Assembly: GCA_032433765.1 (NCBI GenBank)
Contig: JAVIAB010000092.1
Coordinates: forward strand, 65,780,166 to 65,844,165
Direction: 5' to 3'
DNA: 64,000 bases
DNA from: Megaustenia siamemsis
Taxonomy: Eukaryota > Mollusca > Gastropoda > Stylommatophora > Ariophantidae
Part shown: positions 46,810-57,970 of the stretch, piece by piece
Position numbering within the stretch: position 1 is the stretch's first letter
Layout: each line of letters opens with the position of its first letter
Position numbers and translations under genes: made by a program
Notes under the pieces: generated by a model
Database searches by the model: none
What the model saw: the letters and a program-made list of their open reading frames with translations, nothing else
What the model was told of the DNA's origin: nothing

Positions 46810-47575
46810 CCAGAATGCAGACACGCTGATGACACAGTCCTCCTCTCAAATAATACAAAAGGAGTTAACGATACAGATAAGTGTGTAAAAAAAACACTCT
46901 AAAGAGCAAAACGTATGTCTAAACACGCAGAAAACTAAGATTGGCTGACTAAACAAAACCCAATCCAATAGCATCATCAGCAGTGAAGAACTTGAAATTG
47001 TAACAAACTCTGAATTTCTGGGATTTGTAGTAAATAACAATAGAGACTGCGCGAAAGAGATTTTTTAAAAATAAATAAGAATAGCAACAGCTACACATAA
47101 ATGAAATGTCAGTAAGAACATGTGGTACAATACCAGCAAGGTAGTAAGATTAAGATGACTGAAAGCATGTGTCTTCTCGATAGCAAAATATGGTTGTGAA
47201 TCATGGACAATCTCGCAAACAGCAAGGAAGAAAATCGATTCATTCAAAACAAAATACTACAGAAAAACCACTGAGATACATTAAATAATGAAAAAGAGCA
47301 ATGAATACATATTGCAAACACCACTCTGCAGGAGGATATTAAAATACTATGGCCACGACACACACAGCGGGCTGGAAAGAACAATAATGGAAGGGAAGTC
47401 ATGGTTACTTGGCGGATCAAAACATCAAGGAGACCTTGAACATAACAACAGAAGAAATGATAGATCTGGCTAGAATAAAGATTCTTTCAGCAGTGAATGG
47501 GACGTTCTGTATCTACATACGATCACATATTTGAAAGAAAGAAAAAAACATGCTTCAGAGAGGCATTTTAAAAAA
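46808..47575 (+). mobile_element. LINE fragment J1, RT C-terminal part, decayed
   Basis: Begins IPECRHADDTVLLSNN, where HADD replaces the YADD catalytic loop, then continues VNDTDKCVKKTL and frameshifted blocks to RRILKYYGHDTHSGLERTIM, EGKSW and RNDRSG. Same lineage as 50085-52130 (-) and 60905-61355 (+). Dead copy. Confidence 0.85.
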
Positions 47576-47744
47576 GCACTACAATAGCAAAGGTAGGAAA
47601 GATGTTCTTGTGGAAAAAAAAGTATTGGTACAATAGATGGTAGAAACTTTCAGAAAAAGTAGCAAGTCAGAAAGAAAGCGAATTAAAACATTTCTCTCCT
47701 CTACAATGAAAGACAAATGAGAAAAGCAAGAGGCATCAAAAGAG
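47576..47744. other. Unassigned spacer before the 37-bp array
   Basis: A-rich, no feature; it may be the decayed end of the LINE to its left. Confidence 0.35.
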
Positions 47745-48835
47745 GTATCTGAATAGAGAAACTCAAGGAACAGTAGAAGAGGGATGTGGGTAGAGAAACT
47801 CAAGGAACAGTAGAAGAGGGATGTGGGTAGAGAAACTCAAGGAGTAGTAGAAGAGGGATGTGGGTAGAGAAACTCAAGGAGTAGTAGAAAAGGGATGTGA
47901 ATATAGAAACTCAAGGAGCAATAGAAGAGGGATGTGGATAGAGAAACTCAAAGAGTAGTAGAAGAGGGATGTGGGTAGAGAAACTGAAGGAGTAGTAGAA
48001 GAGGGATGTGGGTAGAGAAACTCAAGGAGTAGTAGAAGAGGGATGTTGGTAGAGAAACTCAAGGAGTAGTAGAAGAGGGATGTTGGTAGAGAAACTCAAG
48101 GAGTAGTAGAAGAGGGATGTGAATATAGAAACTCAAGGAGCAATAGAAGAGGGATGTGGGTAGAGAAACTGAAGGAGTAGTAGAAGAGGGATGTGGGTAG
48201 AGAAACTGAAGGAGTAGTAGAAGAGGGATGTGGGTAGAGAAACTCAAGGAGTAGTAGAAGAGGGATGTTGGTAGAGAAATTCAAGGAGTAGTAGAAGAGG
48301 GATGTTGATAGAGAAACTCAAAGAGTAGTAGAAGAGGGATGTGGGTAGAGAAACTGAAGGAGTAGTAGAAGAGGGATGTGAATAGAGAAACTCACGGACC
48401 AGTAGAAGATGGATGTGAATAGGGAAACTCACGGACCAGTAGAAGATGGATGTGAATAGGGAAACTCACGGACCAGTAGAAGAGGGATGTGGATAGAGAA
48501 ACTCAAGGAGTTGTAGAAGAGGGAAGTGAGTAGAGAAACTCAAGGAGTAGTAGAAGAGGGATGTGGGTAGAGAAACTCAAGGAGTAGTAGAAGAGGGATG
48601 TGAATAGAGAGACTCACGGACCAGTAGAAGAGGGATGTGGATAGGGAAACTCACGGACCAGTAGAAGAGGGATGTGGTTAGAGAAACTCAAGGAGTAGTA
48701 GAAGAGGGATGTGGGTAGAGAAACTCAAGGAGTAGTAGAAGAGGGATGTGGGTAGAGAAACTCAAGGAGTAGTAGAAGAGGGATGTGGGTAGAGAAACTC
48801 AAGGAGCAGTGGAAGAGGGATGGGCGTAAAGAAAC
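47745..48835. repeat. Minisatellite, 37-bp unit, about 29 copies
   Basis: Units contain GAAACTCAAGGAGTAGTAGA followed by AGAGGGATGTGGGTAGA. Variants (CACGGACCAGTAGAAG, GAATATAG, TTGGTAGA) recur in the array, which suggests block duplication. Serial 62-codon minus-strand frames are artefacts. Confidence 0.97.
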
Positions 48836-50084
48836 GCCCAATAAGCAGCAAAAGAGGGATGGAGGTAAATTGGGATTGGGAATTGGTGAGATTTCCCCAC
48901 CTCCAATTCACCACATTTCAAGTTTCATACAAACCCACTTTTTAAATAACTTCAACCGTTACTTTACTCTCACTCTCAACACATTTTTGGTATTCTTTTC
49001 CTCCCATTTTTGTTACAAAATTTCTTCAACAGGACGTACTTTTTCTATACGTATTCTTTGCCACACTTTTCATTGTGTAAGTGTGTTTTATTAACCCTTC
49101 AACCAGTCATTTCTCTGTGATTATGTAACACCGACTGCTCTCCCCTCTCCTGGGTCATTGCTAGCATTACGTCACTGACATGACAACTGGAATTTATGGA
49201 GAAGGAGGGTGTTATAAAATATACAGAATAGTTCTCATTGTTTATTTTCGACGATAACATCAGGACAACCGAAAAGAAACCATTGTGCTATTCAAGCCAT
49301 ATTCGTCATGGCACAACATGAAATGTAGTAGATACAATTAGAAGTGATACGTACATTGCTTTCTTCTATTATGTATTACTTTTCATTAAATAATAGGAAT
49401 GTTAATATTTTCAGTCTGCACATTTTCGGTATGTAGCAAAAATATTTCATTTAAATAGCAATTAGAAATGTATTACAAGGCCAGAGCAGTATATTTCCTA
49501 TAACAATAAAGGATATTATCTGCTGGACTTTGTCTTGATGCATTGGGAATTTGTCTCTTCGGTCATGCCTCAGACTTTTTCTATGCTCGTGTACTGGACT
49601 ATAATCAAATATATTATTTACATTATGTTAGCTTCAAATGTTACGATAGTGGTCTTGTCAGAGGAGTAGTTTGATGGGGGCCTGACTTGATTGCTCCAGG
49701 AACAAAATTCTTAAGGATGCAATATTTCAAAAGAGCGAAAAGGAAATAAGAATAATACATAAAAATGGCATCTTGAAAGGCGCAATACCTCCTTTCACCC
49801 TGGCGCTGTCAACCCAATTATTTGCCTTCCCTGACGATGGTAATCCATGCAACGCCACTGAGTTTTGTGAATAATAAAGCTTTTGATGCATCTGTTGTTA
49901 CTAATATTTTAGCTATCTTATTATCTTATGACATTATGCTCAATAACGCAAAATAATTTGCACATGATTCTTATTATAAGGTACACACACGTTTATTTTG
50001 AGGCGTTAACTTTTAATAACGCAAAATATTTGTGATCAGAAAGCTTCAAATTAGCTAGTCTTGGAAATATTTTTTTGTGCTCAT
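48836..50084. other. Unassigned sequence
   Basis: Nothing recognised in about 1.2 kb. Confidence 0.5.
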
Positions 50085-52130
50085 AATCAATCACCAAAAT
50101 AAAAATACCGAAATTGTCACAAATGTTTACATGAAGACGCATGACCTCTGTCATTTTATTTTTGCTGCCTTGCTGGTGTTGTTCCACATGTTCTTCGTGA
50201 CATTTAATTTTTATTTTGCTTTTACTAATTTGCTTTTGATCTCTTTATCACAGTCTCGATTATTATTTACTACACATCCCAGATATTCATAGTTTGTTAC
50301 AATTTCAAGTTCTTTTTTGTTGATGATGATTTTGGATTGGCTTTTTGTGTTGTCTGTTAACATAATCTTAGTTTTCTGCATGTTTGGATAGAAGTTTTGC
50401 TCTTCACTGTGCTTTTTAACACACTCACTTGTCTCTTTTAATCCTTCTGCACTGTTTGAGGGGAGGACTGTGTCATCAGCGTATCTGAGTTCTGGAATTG
50501 TTCCCATTTATTGTGAAATAGTCGAATTGCACAAATATATCACATTTTCTGACACTTCTCATAATGTTCTCAGCATAGAAGATGAAGAGTTCTGGAGAGA
50601 GGATGTATCCCTACCTCACCACTTTGTCACTTTGTGTATTTCAAACCAATTAGATGTTTCGCTTTCTTTCTTCCATGAGAGTCACTGTTTTTTCTTAGAT
50701 GTAGTTTTCTTTCTGTTCAAGTTTCTGGGGATGAAGTTCTGTGCTGAAGAGATGTGAATATCTCTTGATTGTGTGGCTAGCTCGTTTGGTCACGTATCTT
50801 CTTGTACTGCCATCAACAAATCAAATTTGCTTCTAACTTCTATGTTATATTCTGATGATATAAAAACAATTTAAAACGTATTGGTCTTGCCCCTATCACC
50901 AATTTTTAAAGCCTTATATTCAACTCTGCTATGGAGGCGAAGGCGCGCCTCCCAGCACCAGAGCTGGAAGTTGTCAGCGATCCACAGCTGATGGCTTGCG
51001 CCAGGATCGGTGAACCAGAACCATCCAGACCCTGCTCCACCTCTCCGTGGTGCCTCTAGTAACAGACTAACCTGTCTAGTCTGGCCAAACGAGTAGGGAT
51101 CGGAGAGGGAAGACAACCCGGTACTCAAAAATGTCATACTGAAGTCGGATGTGTTGGGCCGAAAGGCGCAAATATAACAGTTATACTGTAAACCACAACA
51201 TACGCGGACACGCCTACTTAATGTCCTTTTAAGGGCGGATGATGACGATGTACACTCCTTAAGTCATCGGGCGAACGCAAGCAAGCAACTCTGCTATTAG
51301 TAGTTCATGTTCTGAGTTGCAGTCTGTGCCGGGTAGTGTTTTGGATGATGTCGCTCTAGATCTCCATCTTTACTGGAACAGGGTGAAGTCCATTTGATGT
51401 CTTGTATTGCCATCTGGAGAAGTCCAAGTGTATAATCTTCTTGGGTGCTGTTTGAAGAAAGTGTTGGCTATAGCAAGCTTTTACTCACAGAAAATTATAT
51501 GTTTTTTCACCTCTGGCGTTTTTATGTCCTATGCTAAATGGCCCCTTGAACTGTTTTTTTTTTCTGTTCTTTCCATGCCAACTTTTGCGTTGAAGTCTCC
51601 CATGATGATTAAAATACCTCTTGTATCTACTTCTTCTGTGGTACTATGCATGGAGTTGTAAATTTCTTCAATTTGATCATCATTTTCTGCTATTGTGGAA
51701 GTATATACTTTTAAGACTGTGATGTTTCGCTTTTTCCTTCTTAGTCTAATTATTAGTAATCTGTTTCTGACTGTATTGTAAACAAGGAGAGTTGTATATA
51801 TTTTCTTTGTCAAGATGAATCCTATACCTCCTTGTCCGTTTTTTTGCACTATTGAGTCTCGAAATGACCTTTTCCAGCCCATCTGTGCTCAGAGATACCA
51901 AGGATGTCTACATTGTGTCTGTCCATTTCATTACTGATCATCAAATGTTTTCTGAGATAAAGGCTCTTTACATTCCAAGTTCCTAGTCTTAGTTTATGTT
52001 TATATTTACATTGCACAAGCAACAGTGATTCCAGAATAATAAAGATGGGCTTTTGGCTGTCATCATTATAATGTGTGCTTGCTCTGCTGTTAGTCATTTT
52101 CTGAGTTCGCATATTTGATCTGCCTGGCCT
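50085..52130 (-). mobile_element. LINE copy J2, endonuclease with internally deleted RT
   Basis: On the minus strand the order is: N-terminal endonuclease (KLRLGTWNVKSLYLRKHLMI near 51930-52000; ILGISEHRWAGKG; NGQGGIGFILTKKIYTTLLV; ILIIMGDFNAKVG near 51565-51605; TWTSPDG-type and CNSEHE-type blocks near 51310-51440), then an insertion at 50933-51285, a linker (SKFDLLMAVQEDT, PNELATQS), and a jump straight to RQGYILSPELFIFYAENIMR near 50530-50600. PELRYADDTVLPSN (near 50460-50500) and KKELEIVTNYEYLGCVVNNN follow. Most of the RT fingers and palm are missing, so this is an internally deleted copy. The frame is otherwise long-lived. The left end is decayed. Confidence 0.9.
50933..51285. mobile_element. 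353-bp GC-rich insertion of unknown class
   Basis: It lies inside the LINE, bracketed by the perfect 12-bp direct repeat CAACTCTGCTAT (50921-50932 and 51286-51297). It is clearly richer in GC than its surroundings. It starts with GGAGGCGAAGGCGCGCCTCC, which folds as a 7-bp stem. The middle (CTGAAGTCGGATGTGTTGGG, then CCGAAAGGCGCAAAT) resembles the CTGAAATCGGATGCACTGGG and CCACTGGCGCAGAAC of the 320-bp segments at 20.6 and 33.4 kb. A target duplication of this length suggests retroposition, for example a SINE, but no Pol III boxes are evident. Confidence 0.75.
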
Positions 52131-52510
52131 GAAAGTCTCACTATCAGATCTTTGAGATTTTCTCTCTTTGGCAGTCGTGATTTATCAGCAGCCTGCAATC
52201 ATTAGTTTGCTGTTGCTTTCTGATTGGTTCTGGCCAGTTAACACCTAAGGTCCATGAGCCAGTTACCTGTCAGTTCCACCTAGTTTCGAGATGGTTGCCG
52301 ACTGAGTTGAACCTCCACTCTTTCTGCTAGCAGCTGTGTGTACTATAAAAGGGAGACTCCCTTCCTTAAATCGTCATCCGTAGTTTAGATGGCCAGCCAA
52401 AGCCGTTGCTTTGGGGGGTACGGCGGATGAGGTGGGGATGGGAGGAAGGTGGAGGGGGGTTAGGGACCAAATAGACTCCAGGTCCCGGGACATCCGAAGG
52501 ATGTGAGTGG
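52131..52510 (-). mobile_element. Probable 5' untranslated leader of LINE J2
   Basis: GC-richer sequence directly upstream (minus strand) of the endonuclease start, with C-rich and G-rich blocks and no ORF. Placement is the only support. Confidence 0.4.
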
Positions 52511-52805
52511 CTCTTGTCATGAGGTATTATCCCTACACACTCCTACACTACCCTATACAGTAAAGGCCATAAGCTTAAAATATATGATTTTCTGATGCAT
52601 TAGCCTAGCAAATAAAAGACCAGAACTTCAAGGGCGGAGAGAGAGATACAGAGAGATATAGAGAGAAAGAGACAAACAACCTAAAACAGAGATGGGAGTT
52701 ATAATTAATCATAGCCTTCAAGTCGCGATCCCCTTATACAATAGTCCAGTAACCCGAACTCCATATTAATAATAGCTAGGAAACCTCATTTATGTAATAC
52801 TCAAA
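52511..52805. other. Unassigned; short GAGA stretch near 52637
   Basis: Nothing else recognised. Confidence 0.45.
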
Positions 52806-53940
52806 CAAGTAACATATGAAACAATAAAGACTGCCGAGTAGGTAACAGACTAAACAATAAAGACAACCAAGTAACAGACGAAACAATAAAGACTACCAAG
52901 TAACAGACGAAACAATAAAGACTACCAAGTAAATAACAGACGGAACAATAAAGACTACCAAGTAACAGACGAAACAATAAAGACTACCAAGTAACAGACG
53001 AAACAATAAAGACTACCAAGTAAATAACAGACGGAACAATAAAGACTACCAAGTAACAGACGAAACAATAAAGACAACCAAGTAACAGACGAAACAATAA
53101 AGACAACCAAGTAACAGACGAAACAATAAAGACAACCAAGTAAACGACGAAACAATAAAGACAACCAAGTAACAGACGAAACAATAAAGACAACCAAGTA
53201 ACAGACGAAACAATAAAGACAACCAAGTAAACGACGAAACAATAAAGACTACCAAGTAACAGACGAAACAATAAAGACTACCAAGTAACAGACGAAACAA
53301 TAAAGACTACCAAGTAAATAACAGACGGAACAATAAAGACTACCAAGTAAGTAACAGACGGAACGGTAAAGACTACCAAGTAACAGACGAAACAATAAAG
53401 ACTACCAAGTAAATAACAGACGGAACAATCAAGACTGCCAAGTAAGTAACAGACGGAACGGTAAAGACTACCAAATAACAGACGAAACAATAAAGACTAC
53501 CAAGTTACAGACGAAACAATAAAGACTACCAAGTAAATAACAGACGGAACAATCAAGACTGCCAAGTAAGTAACAGACGGAACAATAAAGACTACCAAGT
53601 AAGTAACAGACGGAACAATAAAGACTACCAAGTAAGTAACAGACGGAACAATAAAGACTACCAAGTAAGTAACAGACGGAACAATAAAGACTACCAAGTA
53701 AGTAACAGACGGAACAATAAAGACTACCAAGTAAGTAACAGACGGAACAATAAAGACTACCAAGTAAGTAACAGACGGAACAATAAAGACTACCAAGTAA
53801 GTAACAGACGGAACAATAAAGACTACCAAGGAACAGACGGAACAATAAAGACTACCAAGTAACAGACGGAACAATAAAGACTACCAAGGAACAGACGGAA
53901 CAATCAAGACTGCCAAGTAAGTAACAGACGGAACAATCAA
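52806..53940. repeat. Minisatellite with interspersed 29-bp and 33-bp units, about 36 copies
   Basis: The core AACAGACGAAACAATAAAG plus ACTACCAAGT is 29 bp; the longer form adds AAGT or AAAT. Units with CGGAAC carry the extra four bases in most cases and those with CGAAAC do not, so two subfamilies are interspersed. The block at 53575-53820 is a pure run of 33-bp units. Minus-strand frames here are repeat artefacts. Confidence 0.97.
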
Positions 53941-54112
53941 TGCTCTGTGCGTGTCAAGCTTCTCAGCAGAAGTCACCGGAGGCACATTCATCATTTGAAC
54001 AAAATTAAAAAAGACTCCCTCGCCACTACAATGCCGGGTGCTAGAAGACATTAAGAAAGACAATAAGAAACTTTACCCAGAACAATTAACAAAGTAGGTT
54101 CAACTATGTGAT
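53941..54112. other. Unassigned spacer between array and transposon
   Basis: About 170 bp of unique sequence. Confidence 0.45.
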
Positions 54113-54114
54113 TA

Positions 54115-54150
54115 TAGCTCGTTTCAAATCACGTGCCCAACTTCAAAACG
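54115..54150 (+). repeat. Left terminal inverted repeat of the transposon
   Basis: TAGCTCGTTTCAAATCACGT followed by GCCCAACTTCAAAACG; matches the reverse complement of 56336-56371 with several mismatches. Confidence 0.88.
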
Positions 54151-54627
54151 CTATTACTCAGTAACCGTTTGTTAAAAACTGTTGAAATTTTCCAAATGTT
54201 ATTAGAATGCAAAAGACCCTTTAAATGTATATTTAACAAATATCTTGCAGCTGCAGTTTTCTTAAAGCGGCGAATTTCTTTGATGTTTTCAAAATTGTAA
54301 ATTGTGAACCCCTAAATAATAGAAATTACCGTAGTTGCTGGTCTATGATTAATTTTCACTAGGTAAAGGCGTGGCCGTAATGGGGAAATAACCTAATAAG
54401 ACAAAACGCCAGGAGAATTATTGTCTTCTCAGTTCGAGGACGGACGATAATATCAAGGTATACCTGTATGTCCAATTTTCATAGTTGTGTGGTCCTGATA
54501 AGGACCGTTTGTTGAACTAATTTAAGGTAATATAGGGGCCAACATTGTGGGGGCTATATACTTTCATTCTGAATCAGACGAGTCTAAAAGATTAATAACT
54601 GTTTGGGGTTGAACATTCCACAAACCA

Positions 54628-56040
54628 TCATTTTTTCAAATATTCCTCTTCCTGTTTTAAGACGTGGTCTTCACATTTAGCCCAATAATCTTTGTCTATA
54701 TTTAATAAAGCGAGATTAGCAAGAGTCTTTACATCGCATATTTTGAATGTTGTATTTTCATCTGCCACTTGTCCTTATATTTTTGCCCAGATTAGTTCTA
54801 TTGGATTTAAATGAGCATGGTAAGGTGGCAGTCTCAAACTTATATGACCGTGCTCTTGGATAATCTTATCTATTTGAAAAATCTTTGTCCTTTGTTTTTG
54901 CTTTACTAGAGATAGTAATTCAGGTTTTAAGTACATGTTATTAAATTGTATGTGCTCCTTTGTGAGCCATATCTTAATAGCATTTTTTGTACTGGATGAC
55001 GTCGGGACTTTATCTTCAAGTGCAATAATGTTGTGGTACGCTGCATTGTCCATTATTAGGCAAGATGGTCGATCTAGTGATGGGAGAACATAATTTTCAA
55101 TCCAATGTCTAAATATGTGACCATTCATCTCAGAGTGATAATCCGGATTGTCTATGGATTTTGAAAGAAAAATGAGCTCTACATTCTGTTTTAGTCCATG
55201 TTATCGACTACCTGCATGAACAATTATCAAGCGCTGTCCTTTGCTGCTAGGTATTAATCTCTTAATCTTTCCATCTGATGACTGCCATTCCCTTTGGTTA
55301 GTGTGGTGAGCATTGATCCATGTTTCATCCAAGTACACAATATCATAGTGGGTACAAATAATAATACATAAATATTATTATATGGGGAACTTCCGAGGCG
55401 ATAATAGGGAATAATAGAACAAAGAAGTATGTGTTAGCACTCGGAAAAACTTTTTCCGAGTGCTAACACATACTTCTTTGTTCTATTACACAATATCATA
55501 ACCTTGCTTGCGCACCTCTTTTACTTCACGTAAGTACTTGCTTCTCATGACTACTATATGTGGCTTCTCACAGATGATGTTTCGTCCATTGGAATACTTT
55601 CTGAATGTAAAGCCTGCAGCTCTCACACTCCTCCATAATGTAGACTTTGATATTTCAATACTGTTGTTCTTTTTCAGCGATACTTTTAATTTTCTTATTG
55701 TAACAGTTTCATTCATACCCAACATTTTGCGAATTTCACTTCTAATAAGTTCACTGTCGAAATTATCCAACATTTTTACTCTTCCTTGTGATTTTGTATA
55801 TTTTGAACATTGACTGTCACGTGCTTGAATCCAGCGATTAAATGACCGTTTAGATAAATGCAAAATGTGTCTTGTCCTATTCTCAGGGTTTTCTAAAGAA
55901 TGAAATAATCTTCCTCGTTTAGCCTCTTTGCAAAAATAGTCATACATTTTTATTGCGATGTTTTGTAAACTGCAGAATTTCATTTTAAGACTCATGATAA
56001 ATGTTATCGTTCCACGTATGAATGAACGGAAATGGAACAC
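54628..56040 (-). pseudogene. DDE transposase pseudogene with long D-to-E spacing (DD82E/Sailor-like)
   Basis: Read on the minus strand from about 56040. The N-terminal DNA-binding half (55486-56040, 184 codons, open) includes LHLSKRSFNRWIQARDS and IEISKSTLWRSVRAAGFTFR, which look helix-turn-helix-like. The catalytic half has a first acidic motif, LDETW near 55318-55332, a second at CLIMDNAAYHN near 55025-55057, and the glutamate in HLNPIELIWAKI near 54775-54810. I count 83 residues between the second Asp and the Glu, against 34-41 in ordinary Tc1/mariner families. This fits the described DD82E (Sailor) group. Breaks: a 139-bp insertion just before LDETW, a stop after IVHAGSR near 55202, and a stop after IWAKI at 54775-54777. 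The frame then stays open to TGA at 54628-54630. Confidence 0.88.
55348..55486. mobile_element. 139-bp insertion with a large palindrome, inside the transposase
   Basis: Bracketed by the perfect 14-bp direct repeat TACACAATATCATA (55334-55347 and 55487-55500). Its right part, with the first base of the right-hand duplication, is a perfect inverted repeat with arms at 55412-55449 and 55451-55488 (38 bp each) and a single C between them. The arm contains AGAAGTATGTGTTAGCACTC. The left 64 bp are AT-rich and unpaired. Without the insert the transposase frame continues from YDIV to YLDETW. Confidence 0.88.
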
Positions 56041-56335
56041 ACAATTTCTCGTGTTTTTTACAAGTGTCTAATTGTGTCAAAAAACCACGGTAAAAGCGTG
56101 CAAACACGTCAATTTTACCGTGTATGGATTTTTACTCCCTATTTTTAACTTAAAATACTGTAAACATTAAGTTTTGACTACATCAATGGGTCGTTATAAA
56201 TTTATATAAATCAAATAAGCAACAATAATAACCAAATGTTTTTTTTTATGAAATTAATTCCTTGTTGGGTTTTAATTATTATAACTTTACATGCAAATTT
56301 TGAACAACTTACAACAAGCGGTTAAAAAGCTATCG

Positions 56336-56371
56336 ATTTTAAAATTTGGGCACGAGTTATGAAACAAGCTA
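56336..56371 (-). repeat. Right terminal inverted repeat of the transposon
   Basis: Reads on the minus strand TAGCTTGTTTCATAACTCGT then GCCCAAATTTTAAAA; partner of the repeat at 54115. Confidence 0.88.
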
Positions 56372-56373
56372 TA

Positions 56374-56784
56374 AGAACCACCACCCGTCCACGAGACTTG
56401 GCTGCGAATCGCTAGCCATAACGGGCTATGATTTGTATCCTGTTTATCGCCATTGATCCGAAAAGAATTAACAAATTAATTAATTCGCTAGTGTCATTTA
56501 TAATAGCCAAATAAAGTTTGTAAAAGTAATTAAGTATTTCACAGTCAAACATGTAAAAGTAATTATTTAATCTTTCAATGACCTCGTAACCTTCCAGAAA
56601 CATTTGATGACGCTGTTAGAGGTCACTAACAACAGGTTGATAATCGTTGGTGTAATGGAATGTCTAAGGCTTGACTTCAGTGGACAATATTTAGTACCTT
56701 ACAGATATGGGGAAAAGGCAATAGCCACCTTCAACAATTTACCAGCCTGCGAGGGTTTTTTTGTGGAAAGACATGCACATTTGC
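56374..56784. other. Unassigned sequence
   Basis: Nothing recognised. Confidence 0.45.
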
Positions 56785-56850
56785 ATACACAAAAGCACAA
56801 GCATAACCAAAAGCACAAGCATACACAAAAGCACAAGCATACACAAAAAC
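56785..56850. repeat. Short tandem repeat, 18-bp unit
   Basis: About 3.6 copies of CACAAAAGCACAAGCATA. Confidence 0.9.
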
Positions 56851-56879
56851 ATTGCTGTTTGATTAAATTTACAAAGTTC

Positions 56880-57215
56880 AATATTTAATGAATGCCTAGT
56901 ATTGTTTTTGGATGCCTGAAGTCCAACATTTATAGTGTTGTTTAATGTACGTTTTGTATACTCAGGATTCAACATTTAAATAGCGCATTTTGTGTGGGGT
57001 TTTTTAACATATAATTAATTCCCAAGTGTGGTTATTGGATACTCAGTGTTCAACACTTATTTAGTGAATGCGGTTATTGTGCACTCAATATTCAACATTT
57101 AATTAGAGCATAGTGAAATGCGATTATTGAATACCTAATATATCCAACATTTAGTTAATATCTAATGATACTTTTTTTTATATTCAAGGTCCAACATTAA
57201 ATGAATGCATTAACA
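56880..57215. repeat. Ancient degenerate tandem repeat, roughly 50-65-bp unit
   Basis: About six diverged units share TTCAACATTTAATTAG, GAATGCGxTTATT and GxATACTCA. Neighbours are too diverged for recent amplification. Confidence 0.65.
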
Positions 57216-57239
57216 TTATTTTTTTATAGTATGGCATTA

Positions 57240-57970
57240 TGCCATCAAACAACTTGATCTAAGATGATTAGATTCGTCTGTCCTGAATATTGGTTGAACG
57301 GATTCAGAAAGTCACCCATATACGGAGAGATGGACTTCGACAAGTGTAGCAACGAAAATCTCTCTACGCTACAAAAGAAGCATGTCATAATGATGCTTGA
57401 CATAGCTAACTAGAAATAGCTTGCTAAAGGCAGGCACAAGTAGAGACTGACGGTGAATACTACTAGCCTCATCAAAAACAAAGGAACTCAAAATGAGAAA
57501 AGTCAACGAATATGGGCGTGCACAAATGAGGAAAAAAAACAGTCTCTGACAAGAACCTTACAAAGACACTAAAAACGTCTTTCTCTCAGCGTATTATTAT
57601 TATTCGATTCCTTTGTGTCTGCAACAATATTTCCAATCCATTGATCTTGGATCGTCTTTTACCAGAAATAACTGCGTGTTTCGTGTTTTTCATTTCAGGC
57701 CTCAAGTGTGTGATTCATCAAAGTGAGTGACACAGCAGGAGTTAATCAAACTGTCGCCAGATGGTAATCTACTTCTGCTCCGCCCCGCCACTGCAACATT
57801 TCGATCTGGCCTCAATGCTAGTGTCTGCTGTGGGTGTTTAATTTCATCACGAACAACTCTAGATGCATGGGCGGCACGCAAGCCATCAGCATCTGCGATC
57901 TTTACCCCATCTTTCAGGTTAAATTGTAGCGACGAGGCGATGTTAGTTAAAGCTAACTACAACTAGTGTC
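57240..57970. other. Unassigned, moderately GC-richer segment
   Basis: Protein-like scraps appear on the + strand (PEYWLNGFRKSPIYGEMDFD, TLQKKHVIMMLDIAN near 57280-57410). A 79-codon frame at 57727-57966 has the alternative minus-strand reading LKDGVKIADADGLRAAHASR. No family is recognised on either strand; it may be a decayed gene or element. Confidence 0.25.

Larger units (their letters stand above)
54115..56371 (-). mobile_element. Tc1/mariner-superfamily DNA transposon, full length, dead
   Basis: A 2257-bp element with a TA at each edge (54113-54114 and 56372-56373). The terminal inverted repeats start TAGCTCGTTTCA at the left and, read inward, TAGCTTGTTTCA at the right; they share CGTGCCCAA further in, with about 80% identity over about 36 bp. 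The interior encodes one transposase on the minus strand (54628-56040). The termini, TA duplication and DDE motifs all fit the IS630-Tc1-mariner superfamily. Confidence 0.92.

Noticed and set aside
47579..48432. Serial 62-codon minus-strand frames that look like a repeated small gene family
   Set aside because: Each begins and ends at the same place of the 37-bp unit; stop and start codons recur with the repeat.
52955..54063. Hydrophobic Cys-rich frames (membrane-like) on the minus strand
   Set aside because: Products of the 29/33-bp array; hydrophobicity comes from the repeat composition.
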